Shown: piece after piece, positions 1 through 5,844 of the stretch
Layout of the letters: every line of letters starts with the position of its first letter
How positions within the stretch are numbered: the stretch's first letter is position 1
Source of the DNA: Chthonomonadaceae bacterium
Lineage (GTDB): Bacteria > Armatimonadota > Chthonomonadetes > Chthonomonadales > Chthonomonadaceae
Assembly (NCBI GenBank): GCA_014377395.1
Contig: JACMPS010000271.1
Coordinates: 1 to 8,244, forward strand
Direction of reading: 5' to 3'
Length of the DNA: 8,244 nucleotides
The notes under the pieces: model-generated
Database searches by the model: none
Seen by the model: the letters and a program-made list of their open reading frames with translations, nothing else
Told to the model about the DNA's origin: nothing
Program-made: the position numbers and the translations under genes

Positions 1-694
1 CATACTCCGCGCCCCCCATTTGCATCACTTTGGTGGCGGCGCAGTAGGTCTCTACGTTGTTGACAAGGGTAGGTGCTTTCCAGATTCCCTCGACGACGGG
101 CAGAGGTGCGTGGGGAGCCTTTAAGCGGGGATTTCCACGTTCTCCCATCAGACTGCTCATTAGCGCGGACTCTTCGCCGCACTCGTAAGACCCGGCTCCG
201 AGATGTACATAAAGGTCGAAGTTGAAGCCTTCGATGCCGAGGATGTTCTTGCCGAGATAGCCTTTTTTGTAGGCTTGATCCACCGCTTTTCGGATTTGCC
301 ATGCCGACTCGACATACTCGCCACGAATGTAGATGTATCCCGCCGAGCCATAGCAAGCGTATCCTGCAATCGCCAGACCTTCGATCAGGAGGTGCGGGAC
401 TTTCAGCATTAACTCACGATCCTTGAATGTGCCGGGTTCGCCTTCATCGGCGTTGCAGATCAAATAGTGAGGCTTGTCGTAGTTTTTCGGGAGACCGTTC
501 CACTTAATCCAGGTTGGAAAGCCCGCGCCGCCACGTCCGCGCAAGCCGGATACCTTGAGGTCATCAATGACGGCTTGTCGCTCCATTGTCACGGCGCGTT
601 TCAGCCCGGAATAACCACCGTTTTCTTCCCACGTCTCAATGTTCTCAATGCCCGCGACTGTTCGATGCTCAAATAATAAATTTTTGATTGCCAT
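1..694 (-). CDS. nuoF: NADH-quinone oxidoreductase subunit F, N-terminal part (cut by left window edge)
   Basis: This is the NADH-oxidising, FMN-binding subunit of complex I, located in the cytoplasmic peripheral arm with NuoE and NuoG. I translated the minus strand from the ATG at 694 and found 231 open codons to the window edge with no stop. Family signatures appear in order: GRGGAGFP at about residues 52-59 (FMN/NADH loop), CNADEGEPGTFKDRE at about 80-94, and GSYECGEESALMSSLMGERG at about 168-187, all typical of NuoF. The C-terminal half, including the 4Fe-4S cysteines, lies outside the window. An AAGGGA site at 702-707 sits eight bases before the ATG and supports this start. In most genomes nuoF directly follows nuoE; here about 1.15 kb of decayed genes lies between them. 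The frame is intact, so the gene is very likely functional. Confidence 0.96.
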   Translation of the reverse strand, partial: MAIKNLLFEHRTVAGIENIETWEENGGYSGLKRAVTMERQAVIDDLKVSGLRGRGGAGFPTWIKWNGLPKNYDKPHYLICNADEGEPGTFKDRELMLKVPHLLIEGLAIAGYACYGSAGYIYIRGEYVESAWQIRKAVDQAYKKGYLGKNILGIEGFNFDLYVHLGAGSYECGEESALMSSLMGERGNPRLKAPHAPLPVVEGIWKAPTLVNNVETYCAATKVMQMGGAEY

Positions 695-764
695 TTTAAT
701 TTCCCTTATTAATCCCTATGCCTACATCATCTTACCAATGTGTCGCCGACTTCTTACGCAACCT

Positions 765-1046
765 TCAAGCGGCAACCGGATCATGCTCTTGCATCAGTTC
801 CCAATCGTGCGGCGAGCACGCAAGGATCATAGAGACGCCCTGAGCGTCTTTTCCCAGTTGATTGCGTAACAAATTAAAAACGCCTTGTTGTCTCTCCAGC
901 GTTTCAGTGTTGTCAAAGCCACTCCAAATTAAGCGTCCCCATACCCAATTTCCATAAACAGAGAGGTGAAGAATGATTTGCGCCCCCTCGAAGTTCGCGT
1001 TAAGTACAATCTTGTTGTTCTGAACGAAAGAAGGTTTCTGTTCTTC
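765..1046 (-). pseudogene. BolA-like small protein, copy 2 (start lost)
   Basis: The frame is open from just after a TAG at 1047-1049 to a TGA at 765-767 (93 codons) but has no ATG, GTG or TTG near its 5' end, so it cannot start normally. It aligns without gaps to copy 1 (1142-1411) over about 72 residues. Shared features are F-x-G-A, G-F, E-R-Q, L-L-R-x-x-L, G-V-S-x-I-L-A, and P-x-x-W-E-L-M near the end. Its IWSGF shows that the internal TAG of copy 1 replaces an ordinary sense codon. The pattern of a G-x-x-x-x-x-R-x segment, a Y/F-x-LL helix, a VSxILA strand and P-x-x-W resembles the BolA family, a small KH-like fold, but this rests on pattern only. Copy 2 follows the remnant of the HEPN-like gene in a different frame, as expected from a deletion that fused the two genes. 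It is most likely a non-functional relic. Confidence 0.6.
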
Positions 1047-1095
1047 CTAGACGCTCCAGTGAAGTCTCCAATTAATCGTCGGCGGTAGATTTCAT
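1027..1095 (-). pseudogene. HEPN-like gene, copy 2: N-terminal remnant only
   Basis: About 23 codons from an ATG at 1095 repeat the beginning of the HEPN-like gene at 1847. Both read M/V-K-S-T-A-D at the start and E-T-S-L-E-x-L a few codons later, and by my count about 40 of the first 54 bases match. An in-frame TAA replaces the eighth codon. The similarity ends near 1027, where sequence belonging to the BolA-like gene begins in another frame. The rest of the HEPN-like gene, about 125 codons including its core helices, is missing. This shows a tandem duplication followed by internal deletion and decay. Confidence 0.6.
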
Positions 1096-1141
1096 CGTTT
1101 CACCCGACAAGAAATCAGGATCGTTTTATCAAGAGAGTGTT

Positions 1142-1411
1142 TCAATCCTCGCCCATCAATTCCCATTCGCGGGGCGTGTAGGCAAGAATAATCGAGACAC
1201 CGGAAAATCGCTCTTTCAATTCCGCACGGAGTAGGTCGTAAATCCGATGCTGACGTTCAATCTGTTCTATCCCCTCGAAACCCTACCCAATAATGTGTCC
1301 ACTTACTCGCTTTGCATTGTAGAATAAACCGATTTCAAGTACTGCTCCCGGAAAGGCTCGGCGTAAAAGATGTGCCACTTCCTCGGATAATTCCGAAACT
1401 ACTTCTCCCAT
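1142..1411 (-). pseudogene. BolA-like small protein, copy 1 (internal TAG)
   Basis: Reading from an ATG at 1411 gives a 90-codon frame ending in TGA at 1142-1144, interrupted by TAG at 1283-1285. On either side of the stop the protein looks coherent: FPGAVLEIG at about residues 20-28, then GFEGIEQIERQHRIYDLLRA, then GVSIILAYTPREWE near the end. F-x-G, R-x-x-x-x-Y-x-x-L, and a V-S-x-I-x-A-x-T-P-x-E-W tail are the landmarks of BolA-type proteins, although the usual BolA histidine pattern is not clear. I call it BolA-like with reservation. Its ATG overlaps the last 13 bases of the HEPN-like frame, so the two were translationally coupled and probably worked as a pair. With the stop, only a peptide of about 42 residues would be made. 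Confidence 0.55.
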
Positions 1412-1847
1412 TTTCGTTCTCCCAGGCGAACAATCTCCGTTGCCTGCACAAGTGCATAACGGGCATTATTACGGAACTGATCTCCCCTCTGATTTGCGTC
1501 GGCTTTCAACTCATGCAGATAAATCTTCACATCGGAAGCGGAGAAATACCGATGATTTGCATTCCAGCGTCGTGTCAACTCCGCCATAATCGTTGCATAT
1601 TCCTCAACTTTTTTGACAGGAACCAGATCCTAAAAATTCGACTTTTTAGCGAGGTAATCCAATCTATGATTCGACTCAGATCCATCAGTTTGTATTCGGA
1701 GGTAAGCGCGAAGCAAACACTCAATTGCAAGACCTGCGAAGTAATGGGTTAGGTAGGCCCGATCCGTGCGTGAACTGATGAAAAACCCTGTGCTTTCGCA
1801 AGATGCTCTAGCGAAGTCTCGAAATAGTTGTCGGCAGTTGATTTCAC
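1399..1847 (-). pseudogene. HEPN-like protein, copy 1 (frameshift plus internal TAG)
   Basis: The gene begins at a GTG at 1847, five bases after the nuoE stop, and ends at TAG 1399-1401. The reading frame steps by -1 near 1782-1788 and meets a TAG at 1630-1632. The pieces read as one protein of about 149 residues: STADNYFETSLEHL at the start, a helix with YFAGLAIECLLRAYL at about 34-48, HRLDYLAKKS at about 58-67, and RRWNANHRYFS around residues 92-102. A helix of the type A-G-x-A-x-E-x-x-L-K/R-A-x-L followed by H-x-L-x-x-L is the HEPN signature, and R-W-N-A-N-H fits the R-x4-6-H ribonuclease motif of that superfamily. HEPN proteins are often RNases in toxin or defence modules. No MNT-type nucleotidyltransferase partner is present; the coupled partner is the BolA-like gene. 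Two lesions and a decayed second copy indicate a pseudogene. Confidence 0.6.
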
Positions 1848-1852
1848 TCGGC

Positions 1853-2512
1853 TTAAAGCATCGCGCCCGCAGGAGGATTCAGAATTTCTTCTGCCTGATG
1901 ACTGCCGCCGCCCGTTTCGCTTGCGTTGGAGAGGTGGAGTTTGACTATCGAGTCGGCAAGTTTTGTAGGTGTGTAATCCGTGCTGTTTCGGAGTTGGTCA
2001 ATCAAGAGCGAAACATTTTCCGGCGTGATTTGTCCGAAGTATTTATCTCCCACTTGTACAACCGTTGCCGCTCCACAATAATTGAGGCACTGTGCTTCCG
2101 AGAGTGTAAATTCTCCGTCGGAGGTTGTGCCGCCCACGCTTACGCCCAGCTCGTTTTCCAATTTGTGAACTACCTCGTAAGCACCCAGCACGGCGCACGT
2201 CAGGCAAGTACAAACTTCGAGATGATGTCGCCCACGTTTTCGCAGGTTATACATTGAGTAGAACGTGGCAACGCCCTCGACTTCCGTGTAGGAAAGACCG
2301 AGGTGATCCGCCACCTCTTGGAGCGCGGCGGCAGAGAGATGTCCACCGTACTCACGCTGTGCAATCCAGAGGGCAGGCAGACACGCCGCTTTTCGTTCCG
2401 GGTAGTGCGTGGCGATTTCTTCGAGTTCCGCAATCGCGTTCTCGGAAAAACGCCCTTCTTTCGCCGGGAAGGGGAGCGGCTCTTTTGCATGACCGGTATC
2501 AGTAGAGGACAT
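1853..2512 (-). CDS. nuoE: NADH-quinone oxidoreductase subunit E (24 kDa type, 2Fe-2S)
   Basis: NuoE carries the N1a 2Fe-2S cluster next to the FMN subunit NuoF in the cytoplasmic arm of complex I. The 219-residue protein has the thioredoxin-like fold signatures: a helical N-terminal part with ELEEIATHYPERKAACLPAL at about 30-49, GVATFYSMYN at 80-89, the first cysteine pair C101 and C106 in VCTCLTC, and the second pair C142 and C146 in EAQCLNYCGAA. It is longer than the usual 160-180 residues because of a C-terminal hydrophilic tail of about 35 residues. The ATG at 2512 has no recognisable Shine-Dalgarno sequence; the sequence before it is AT-rich. It follows nuoD by 83 bases containing a possible hairpin. 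The HEPN-like pseudogene begins five bases after its stop and so lies in the same transcript. Confidence 0.96.
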   Translation of the reverse strand: MSSTDTGHAKEPLPFPAKEGRFSENAIAELEEIATHYPERKAACLPALWIAQREYGGHLSAAALQEVADHLGLSYTEVEGVATFYSMYNLRKRGRHHLEVCTCLTCAVLGAYEVVHKLENELGVSVGGTTSDGEFTLSEAQCLNYCGAATVVQVGDKYFGQITPENVSLLIDQLRNSTDYTPTKLADSIVKLHLSNASETGGGSHQAEEILNPPAGAML

Positions 2513-2543
2513 ATTCAGTATTAAGGGTTAGGTGATAAGAGGT

Positions 2544-2585
2544 AAGTGTCGAGTCTGTAAACTCAACACTTAACACTCAACACTT
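2544..2585. repeat. Hairpin and 11-base direct repeat between nuoD and nuoE
   Basis: AAGTGTCGAGT (2544-2554) faces ACTCAACACTT (2561-2571) across a six-base loop, with one mismatch that can pair as G-U in one strand's transcript. ACTCAACACTT then recurs at 2575-2585, so the left arm could pair with either copy. There is no U tract, so it is not a classic intrinsic terminator. It may be an attenuating or RNA-processing hairpin within the operon, or a member of a dispersed genomic repeat. Confidence 0.45.
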
Positions 2586-2595
2586 CGTCCTTCTC

Positions 2596-3831
2596 CTATC
2601 TATCTATTTCGCCCAGAACAATATCAATGGAACCAATCACCGCCACTACGTCCGCCATGAGACGCCCCACGCACATCGTGGAAAGTGCCTGTAGGTTCAT
2701 AAAACTCGGAGGTCTCATGTGAGCGCGGTAGGGTCGGTTTGTGCCATCGGAGACAATGTAAAACCCGATCTCGCCTTTCGGCGATTCAAGAGGAACATAG
2801 GACTCGCCGACGGGCGGGTGAAAGCCTTCCGTCCACAACTTGAAGTGGTGAATCACCGCTTCCATCGAGTTATCGAGTTCTTTGCGCGGGGGCGGGACTA
2901 TTTTTCGGTCGGAGATATTAATGGCTCCTTCCGGCATTTTTTCGATGCACTGCTTGATGATCTCGCGGCTCTGCCACATTTCCGCCATTCGCACCCGGAA
3001 TCGGTCGTAAACGTCGCTGAACTCTCCAAGCGGTACGTAGAAATCGAACTGCTCGTAACCGCTATAGGGCTTTGCTTTGCGGACATCGTAATCCACGCCC
3101 GCCGCTCTCAAGGTCGAACCGCTTACACCAAGACCGAGGCACTCATCTACGGAGATATAGCCTACGCCCTGCGTTCGCTCCCGGAAAATCGGGTTTGCAC
3201 TCAGCAGATTTTCGAGTTCTTCAAGGGCTTCCGGGAAGTTGTCCACAAACTCTTTTGCTCGCTCAAACCAGCCTTCGGGCGCGTCTCCCCGCAGTCCGCC
3301 AGGAACGATCCAGGACGGCATCATACGGACGCCTGAGATCATTTCGGTGAGGTCAAGCAACTTTTCGCGTTGCTGAAAGGCATAGAAATAAACGGTCATC
3401 GCACCGAGATCAAGGCAGTGCGTCGCGATCCAAACCAGGTGCGAGGCGAGACGCTGAATCTCCATCAGCATCACGCGAAGCATCTGTCCACGCGGCGGCG
3501 GCGCGATACCGAGCAGATTTTCAACCGAAAGCGTGAAAGCGGCGTTATTGATGTGCGCGGAGAGATAATCCATGCGGTCGGTGTTTGTCACCGCCTTCAT
3601 GTAGGTCTGGTACTCCATGCTCTTTTCGATGCCCGTGTGGACATAGCCAATATGGGGAGTCGCCCGCACGATAATTTCGCCGTCCAGTTCCAGGACGACG
3701 CGCAAAACGCCGTGCGTGGAAGGGTGCTGAGGTCCCATGTTGATCACCATCGTGGTGTCATCGAGAGCATCTACCTGAATCCCCTGCGCGTTTAATGCGT
3801 TTGTATTTAATTCTTGAAGTTCGATTGCCAT
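2596..3831 (-). CDS. nuoD: NADH-quinone oxidoreductase subunit D (49 kDa type)
   Basis: NuoD forms, with NuoB, the quinone-reduction site at the junction of the peripheral and membrane arms of complex I. The 411-residue protein is full length for a stand-alone NuoD. Visible signatures are NMGPQHPSTHGVLR at about 31-44 (quinone-site loop), HIGYVHTGIEKSMEY at about 60-74, TNTDRMDYLS at about 82-91, and SGVRMMPSWIVPGGLRGD in the middle. The C-terminal stretch starts at GEIGFYIVSDG and ends IGSIDIVLGEIDR, as expected for this family and for its distant relatives, the NiFe-hydrogenase large subunits. The ATG at 3831 is 19 bases after nuoC and lacks a clear Shine-Dalgarno sequence, so translation probably depends on coupling or on a leader-independent mode. 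No damage is seen. Confidence 0.97.
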   Translation of the reverse strand: MAIELQELNTNALNAQGIQVDALDDTTMVINMGPQHPSTHGVLRVVLELDGEIIVRATPHIGYVHTGIEKSMEYQTYMKAVTNTDRMDYLSAHINNAAFTLSVENLLGIAPPPRGQMLRVMLMEIQRLASHLVWIATHCLDLGAMTVYFYAFQQREKLLDLTEMISGVRMMPSWIVPGGLRGDAPEGWFERAKEFVDNFPEALEELENLLSANPIFRERTQGVGYISVDECLGLGVSGSTLRAAGVDYDVRKAKPYSGYEQFDFYVPLGEFSDVYDRFRVRMAEMWQSREIIKQCIEKMPEGAINISDRKIVPPPRKELDNSMEAVIHHFKLWTEGFHPPVGESYVPLESPKGEIGFYIVSDGTNRPYRAHMRPPSFMNLQALSTMCVGRLMADVVAVIGSIDIVLGEIDR

Positions 3832-3850
3832 GATTTAACTCGTTTTATCT

Positions 3851-4504
3851 TTATCTGCGTTTGTGCCATTCACCCTGCGTGTCGCCGGTTTTGCCGGAGA
3901 ACGAATCGCCGGGATGCTGAACCGGGACTTCGCCTACCGAGGGTCCGAACTTGCCGTCCGGGAACTGCACTCGTTCGCCACCGAGAGGAAAATCCTTACG
4001 CTGAGGATGCCCTACCCAATCGTCGGACATCAGAATGCGGCGCAAGTCGGGGTGATCGCTGAAACGAACTCCGAACATATCGTAAATTTCTCGCTCACAG
4101 AAGTTTGCACCGGGGTAAACCGACGTAATGCTCGGTACAAGCAAGTCTTCTTCGGGAACTCCAACTTTCAGGAAAATGCGGCGATTGAAGCCCTCTTTTT
4201 TTCCGTTGCGGGTGAGTTCCATCGAATAAAGGTTGTAGACCACCTCGAAACGGTATTCGTCCCGAAAATCAAGATAATCCACCCCTAAACATTCCGAGAA
4301 GAAGTTGTATTGTAGCTCCGGGTCATCACGCAGGAAAAGGCAAACGTCGGCGATCAGGTCTCGCTCGATCCTTATGCGGACATCGCCACGAAATTCATTC
4401 ACACCAATAATCGCTTCAGGAAAGGTTTCCCGAATTTTTCTAATTTCGATAATTTCAGTTTCGGTCTCTTCGACCGGGGCAGGGGCAACAGCGGTATCGG
4501 ACAT
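3851..4504 (-). CDS. nuoC: NADH-quinone oxidoreductase subunit C (30 kDa type)
   Basis: NuoC is a structural subunit of the cytoplasmic arm that binds NuoD; it carries no cofactor. The 217-residue protein begins with about 40 variable acidic residues. The core domain follows, with FFSECLGVDYLDFRDEYRFE at about 68-87 and the family signature that starts ANFCEREIYDMFGV at about 131-144. That signature continues through HPDLRRILMSDDW and GHPQRKDFPLGGE. The C-terminal tail after PLGGE, about 40 residues, is hydrophilic and poorly conserved. The ATG at 4504 is two bases after the nuoA stop (TAA at 4507-4509), with AGAGAGGA upstream inside nuoA serving as ribosome site. This direct nuoA-nuoC junction leaves no room for nuoB, which normally sits here. 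Confidence 0.96.
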   Translation of the reverse strand: MSDTAVAPAPVEETETEIIEIRKIRETFPEAIIGVNEFRGDVRIRIERDLIADVCLFLRDDPELQYNFFSECLGVDYLDFRDEYRFEVVYNLYSMELTRNGKKEGFNRRIFLKVGVPEEDLLVPSITSVYPGANFCEREIYDMFGVRFSDHPDLRRILMSDDWVGHPQRKDFPLGGERVQFPDGKFGPSVGEVPVQHPGDSFSGKTGDTQGEWHKRR

Positions 4505-4506
4505 CC

Positions 4507-5073
4507 TTATTCCTCTCTATCGCCGACTGTGGCGACACGACCGGGCAAACGCTCCTCCTGTGAGGACGCGCCAAACATAGGAACACTGACGTTGTGAGCC
4601 ATCAGATCAAGGTCCACATCGCCTGATTTCTCATTACCGAAACGAAGGGCAGGGCGGGGTGCAAGCACTTCGGCAGAGGTGCTGTCAGGCGATTTCGCCC
4701 TATCGCTTCCGTCCCAATCCAACGCCCCTTTGCCGAGAATGTAGAAGTAGCCGACAAAGAGAATGGCACTGAAAACCGCCATTTCGGTCAGGTAAAACAC
4801 TTTCATGGCGTAGGCTTGATCTCGGTAGACAACGGCGAAAGGGTAAAGGAAAATTGTCTCGACATCGAAAATGATGAAGAGCATGGCGATCAGGTAAAAC
4901 TTGATCGGAAAGCGTTCGCGGGCATTGCCGACGGGAACCATGCCGCACTCATAGGGTGAGGACTTCGCAACGCTCGGCTTTTTGGGTCCCAGCAAAAACG
5001 ATCCCACCACCATTGAAGTGGAAATGGCAAGTGAGACGCCAACCATGATAAGAATAGGAAGATAACTGTTCAT
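4507..5073 (-). CDS. nuoA: NADH-quinone oxidoreductase subunit A with C-terminal extension
   Basis: NuoA is a three-helix membrane subunit near the quinone channel of complex I. From the ATG at 5073 the protein has 188 residues. Membrane segments lie at about 3-28, 57-83 and 92-113. The diagnostic segment runs from SPYECGMVPVG at about 39-49 through RFPIKFYLIAMLFIIFDVET, with the conserved D70 and E72, to IFLYPFAVVY. NuoA normally ends around WKKGALEWD-like sequence; here that point is reached at about residue 120, and about 70 more hydrophilic residues follow. An upstream in-frame GTG at 5163 would add 30 polar residues, but it lies upstream of the expected transcript start of the candidate promoter at 5154-5183, so I prefer 5073. 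It is the first gene of the operon. Confidence 0.93.
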   Translation of the reverse strand: MNSYLPILIMVGVSLAISTSMVVGSFLLGPKKPSVAKSSPYECGMVPVGNARERFPIKFYLIAMLFIIFDVETIFLYPFAVVYRDQAYAMKVFYLTEMAVFSAILFVGYFYILGKGALDWDGSDRAKSPDSTSAEVLAPRPALRFGNEKSGDVDLDLMAHNVSVPMFGASSQEERLPGRVATVGDREE

Positions 5074-5153
5074 AGGCTCTGTTTCCGGCTCTGACGGTGA
5101 GAGGTATGGGCTTGAATTTGCCCCTATTTCCTCTTCGGTTTTTCGCACTGTGA

Positions 5154-5183
5154 ACTTTATCACAAAGTCGGGGTTTCTGTCAA
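5154..5183 (-). promoter_or_regulatory. Candidate promoter of the nuo operon
   Basis: On the minus strand a perfect TTGACA (5183-5178) is followed after 18 bases by TAAAGT (5159-5154), a four-of-six match to the -10 consensus. It would start transcription near 5147, about 70 bases before the nuoA ATG at 5073. The placement upstream of the first operon gene supports it; the 18-base spacing and imperfect -10 leave it as a candidate. Confidence 0.45.
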
Positions 5184-5260
5184 CCTTTCTCTGATTCTAC
5201 GAATAAACTCACAGGGAAAGTAGCAGATTACCCTTTTGAGATACCCGTTGATGACAGTAC

Positions 5261-5283
5261 CAATTTTACAATTTTACAATTTT
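5261..5283. repeat. Tandem 8-base repeat upstream of the accessory-operon promoter
   Basis: The unit CAATTTTA occurs at 5261-5268 and 5269-5276, with a third partial copy at 5277-5283. It ends 14 bases before the -35 box at 5298. It contains TTTACAAT at 5265-5272 and 5273-5280, and the inverse ATTGTAAA lies at 5303-5310, immediately overlapping the end of the -35. It could be an AT-rich UP element, a regulator binding site, or both. Confidence 0.6.
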
Positions 5284-5297
5284 CTTGCGCTTATCAA

Positions 5298-5326
5298 TTG
5301 ACATTGTAAATATTCTGTGCTACACT
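5298..5326 (+). promoter_or_regulatory. Sigma70-type promoter of the accessory operon
   Basis: A perfect -35 TTGACA (5298-5303), a 17-base spacer and the -10 TACACT (5321-5326, four of six to consensus) lie upstream of the first gene of the plus-strand operon. Transcription would start near 5333, giving a leader of about 45 bases before the ATG at 5379. The inverse repeat ATTGTAAA at 5303-5310 overlaps it, so binding there would block RNA polymerase. Confidence 0.7.
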
Positions 5327-5364
5327 TCGATCAATAGTTACGAAGAAGATTGACTGGCGATGTC

Positions 5365-5370
5365 AGGAGG
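5365..5370 (+). promoter_or_regulatory. Ribosome binding site that fixes the start of the 148-residue gene
   Basis: AGGAGG ends eight bases before the ATG at 5379, an ideal spacing. It overlaps an in-frame GTG at 5370, which therefore cannot be the true start. The choice matters because the ATG start gives an N-terminus of Met-Gly-Gly, while the GTG start would put Glu-Ser-Met in front. Confidence 0.75.
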
Positions 5371-5378
5371 TGGAGTCA

Positions 5379-5825
5379 ATGGGTGGATTTGAACAAAGTT
5401 ACGAGAATAAATTACGCGATCCACACTATGGTAAAGCGACCAAACTTTACGCTACCAATGTGGACGTGCAAATTTGTAAAAAGGAACTGGAGCGAGGAGT
5501 GTATGCTGCAACGCGGGAACATCAAAGAAATGGAACCGTTTGCGAGATGTTTGATGGAATTCTTCCTACTTCCATAGAAGAATATGCTGATGGATTACGC
5601 CGCTATGCCTACGCGAAAATGCAAGTAGGCATTGATGCCTATGTCCGTAAACAGAAAGTATCTCCAGAAAATGCGAACGCAAAATTAAGTAGCATAATCG
5701 GGTTGATAAGTTTTTTCGGTCTGGCTTCACAATTGTGCGAAGGGCACGCACCCCGTAGAAAGTCGCAAGTAAGGCAGTCCCTAAGTCGGGTAGCGAAAAC
5801 TTCTATCCCATTTAACATCAACTAG
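5379..5825 (+). CDS. Unrecognised 148-residue protein with Met-Gly-Gly N-terminus, possible modification partner of the QueC-like enzyme
   Basis: I do not recognise a family. The start is the ATG at 5379, chosen for the AGGAGG eight bases upstream. The protein begins MGGFEQSYENK, so methionine removal would leave a free N-terminal glycine. The body is mostly charged and likely helical: ICKKELERGVYAATREHQR at about 32-50, and a Tyr-rich segment EEYADGLRRYAYAKMQVGID at about 67-86. A hydrophobic stretch SSIIGLISFFGLASQL lies at about 104-119, possibly a buried or membrane-associated helix, and a strongly basic tail PRRKSQVRQSLSRVAK at about 125-140. There is no signal peptide and no catalytic motif that I can see. 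It is followed after 19 bases by the QueC-like gene, so the two are co-transcribed. Its place before a QueC-like gene recalls QatB before QatC, but I see no sequence resemblance to QatB. Base composition looks lower in GC than the nuo genes. Confidence 0.82.
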   Translation: MGGFEQSYENKLRDPHYGKATKLYATNVDVQICKKELERGVYAATREHQRNGTVCEMFDGILPTSIEEYADGLRRYAYAKMQVGIDAYVRKQKVSPENANAKLSSIIGLISFFGLASQLCEGHAPRRKSQVRQSLSRVAKTSIPFNIN

Positions 5826-5844
5826 CCTTTGAAAGAGAGTAATT

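Larger units (their letters stand above)
765..1847 (-). repeat. Tandem duplication of a HEPN-like plus BolA-like gene pair, both units decayed
   Basis: Two units lie head to tail on the minus strand: unit 1 at 1847-1142 (full length) and unit 2 at 1095-765 (with about 380 bases deleted inside). They are separated by 46 bases without obvious content. Similarity is clear at the DNA level in the first 54 bases of each unit and at the protein level along the BolA-like part. The block occupies essentially the whole gap between nuoE and nuoF. I saw no transposase, terminal inverted repeat or target-site duplication around it. Confidence 0.55.

Noticed and set aside
1399..1587. A 62-residue minus-strand open frame as an independent gene.
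   Set aside because: Its ATG lies inside a longer conserved reading; the sequence upstream of it, past the TAG at 1630-1632, continues the HEPN-like helices in the same frame. It is the C-terminal part of a broken gene.
1283..1632. TAG reassigned to a sense codon, because both copy-1 genes carry an internal TAG.
   Set aside because: The copy-2 remnant carries a TAA instead, the HEPN-like gene also has a frameshift, and nuoD and the BolA-like-module genes end at normal stops including TAG. Decay explains all of these.
1312..2257. Two long plus-strand open frames (1312-1752 and 1766-2257) across the nuoE-nuoF gap.
   Set aside because: They lie opposite the HEPN-like and BolA-like frames and opposite nuoE. 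Their translations lack any family pattern and no ribosome site precedes them, while the minus-strand readings show paralogous similarity between the two copies.
2719..3336. 205-codon plus-strand open frame opposite nuoD.
   Set aside because: It is the antisense shadow of an intact, strongly conserved nuoD and has no recognisable content of its own.
5074..5163. GTG at 5163 as the nuoA start.
   Set aside because: The added 30 residues are polar and atypical before the first NuoA helix, and the candidate promoter would begin transcription downstream of this codon.
5261..5283. Short tandem repeat as a CRISPR or replication iteron array.
   Set aside because: The unit is only eight bases with no spacers and fewer than three copies, and it sits directly upstream of a promoter.
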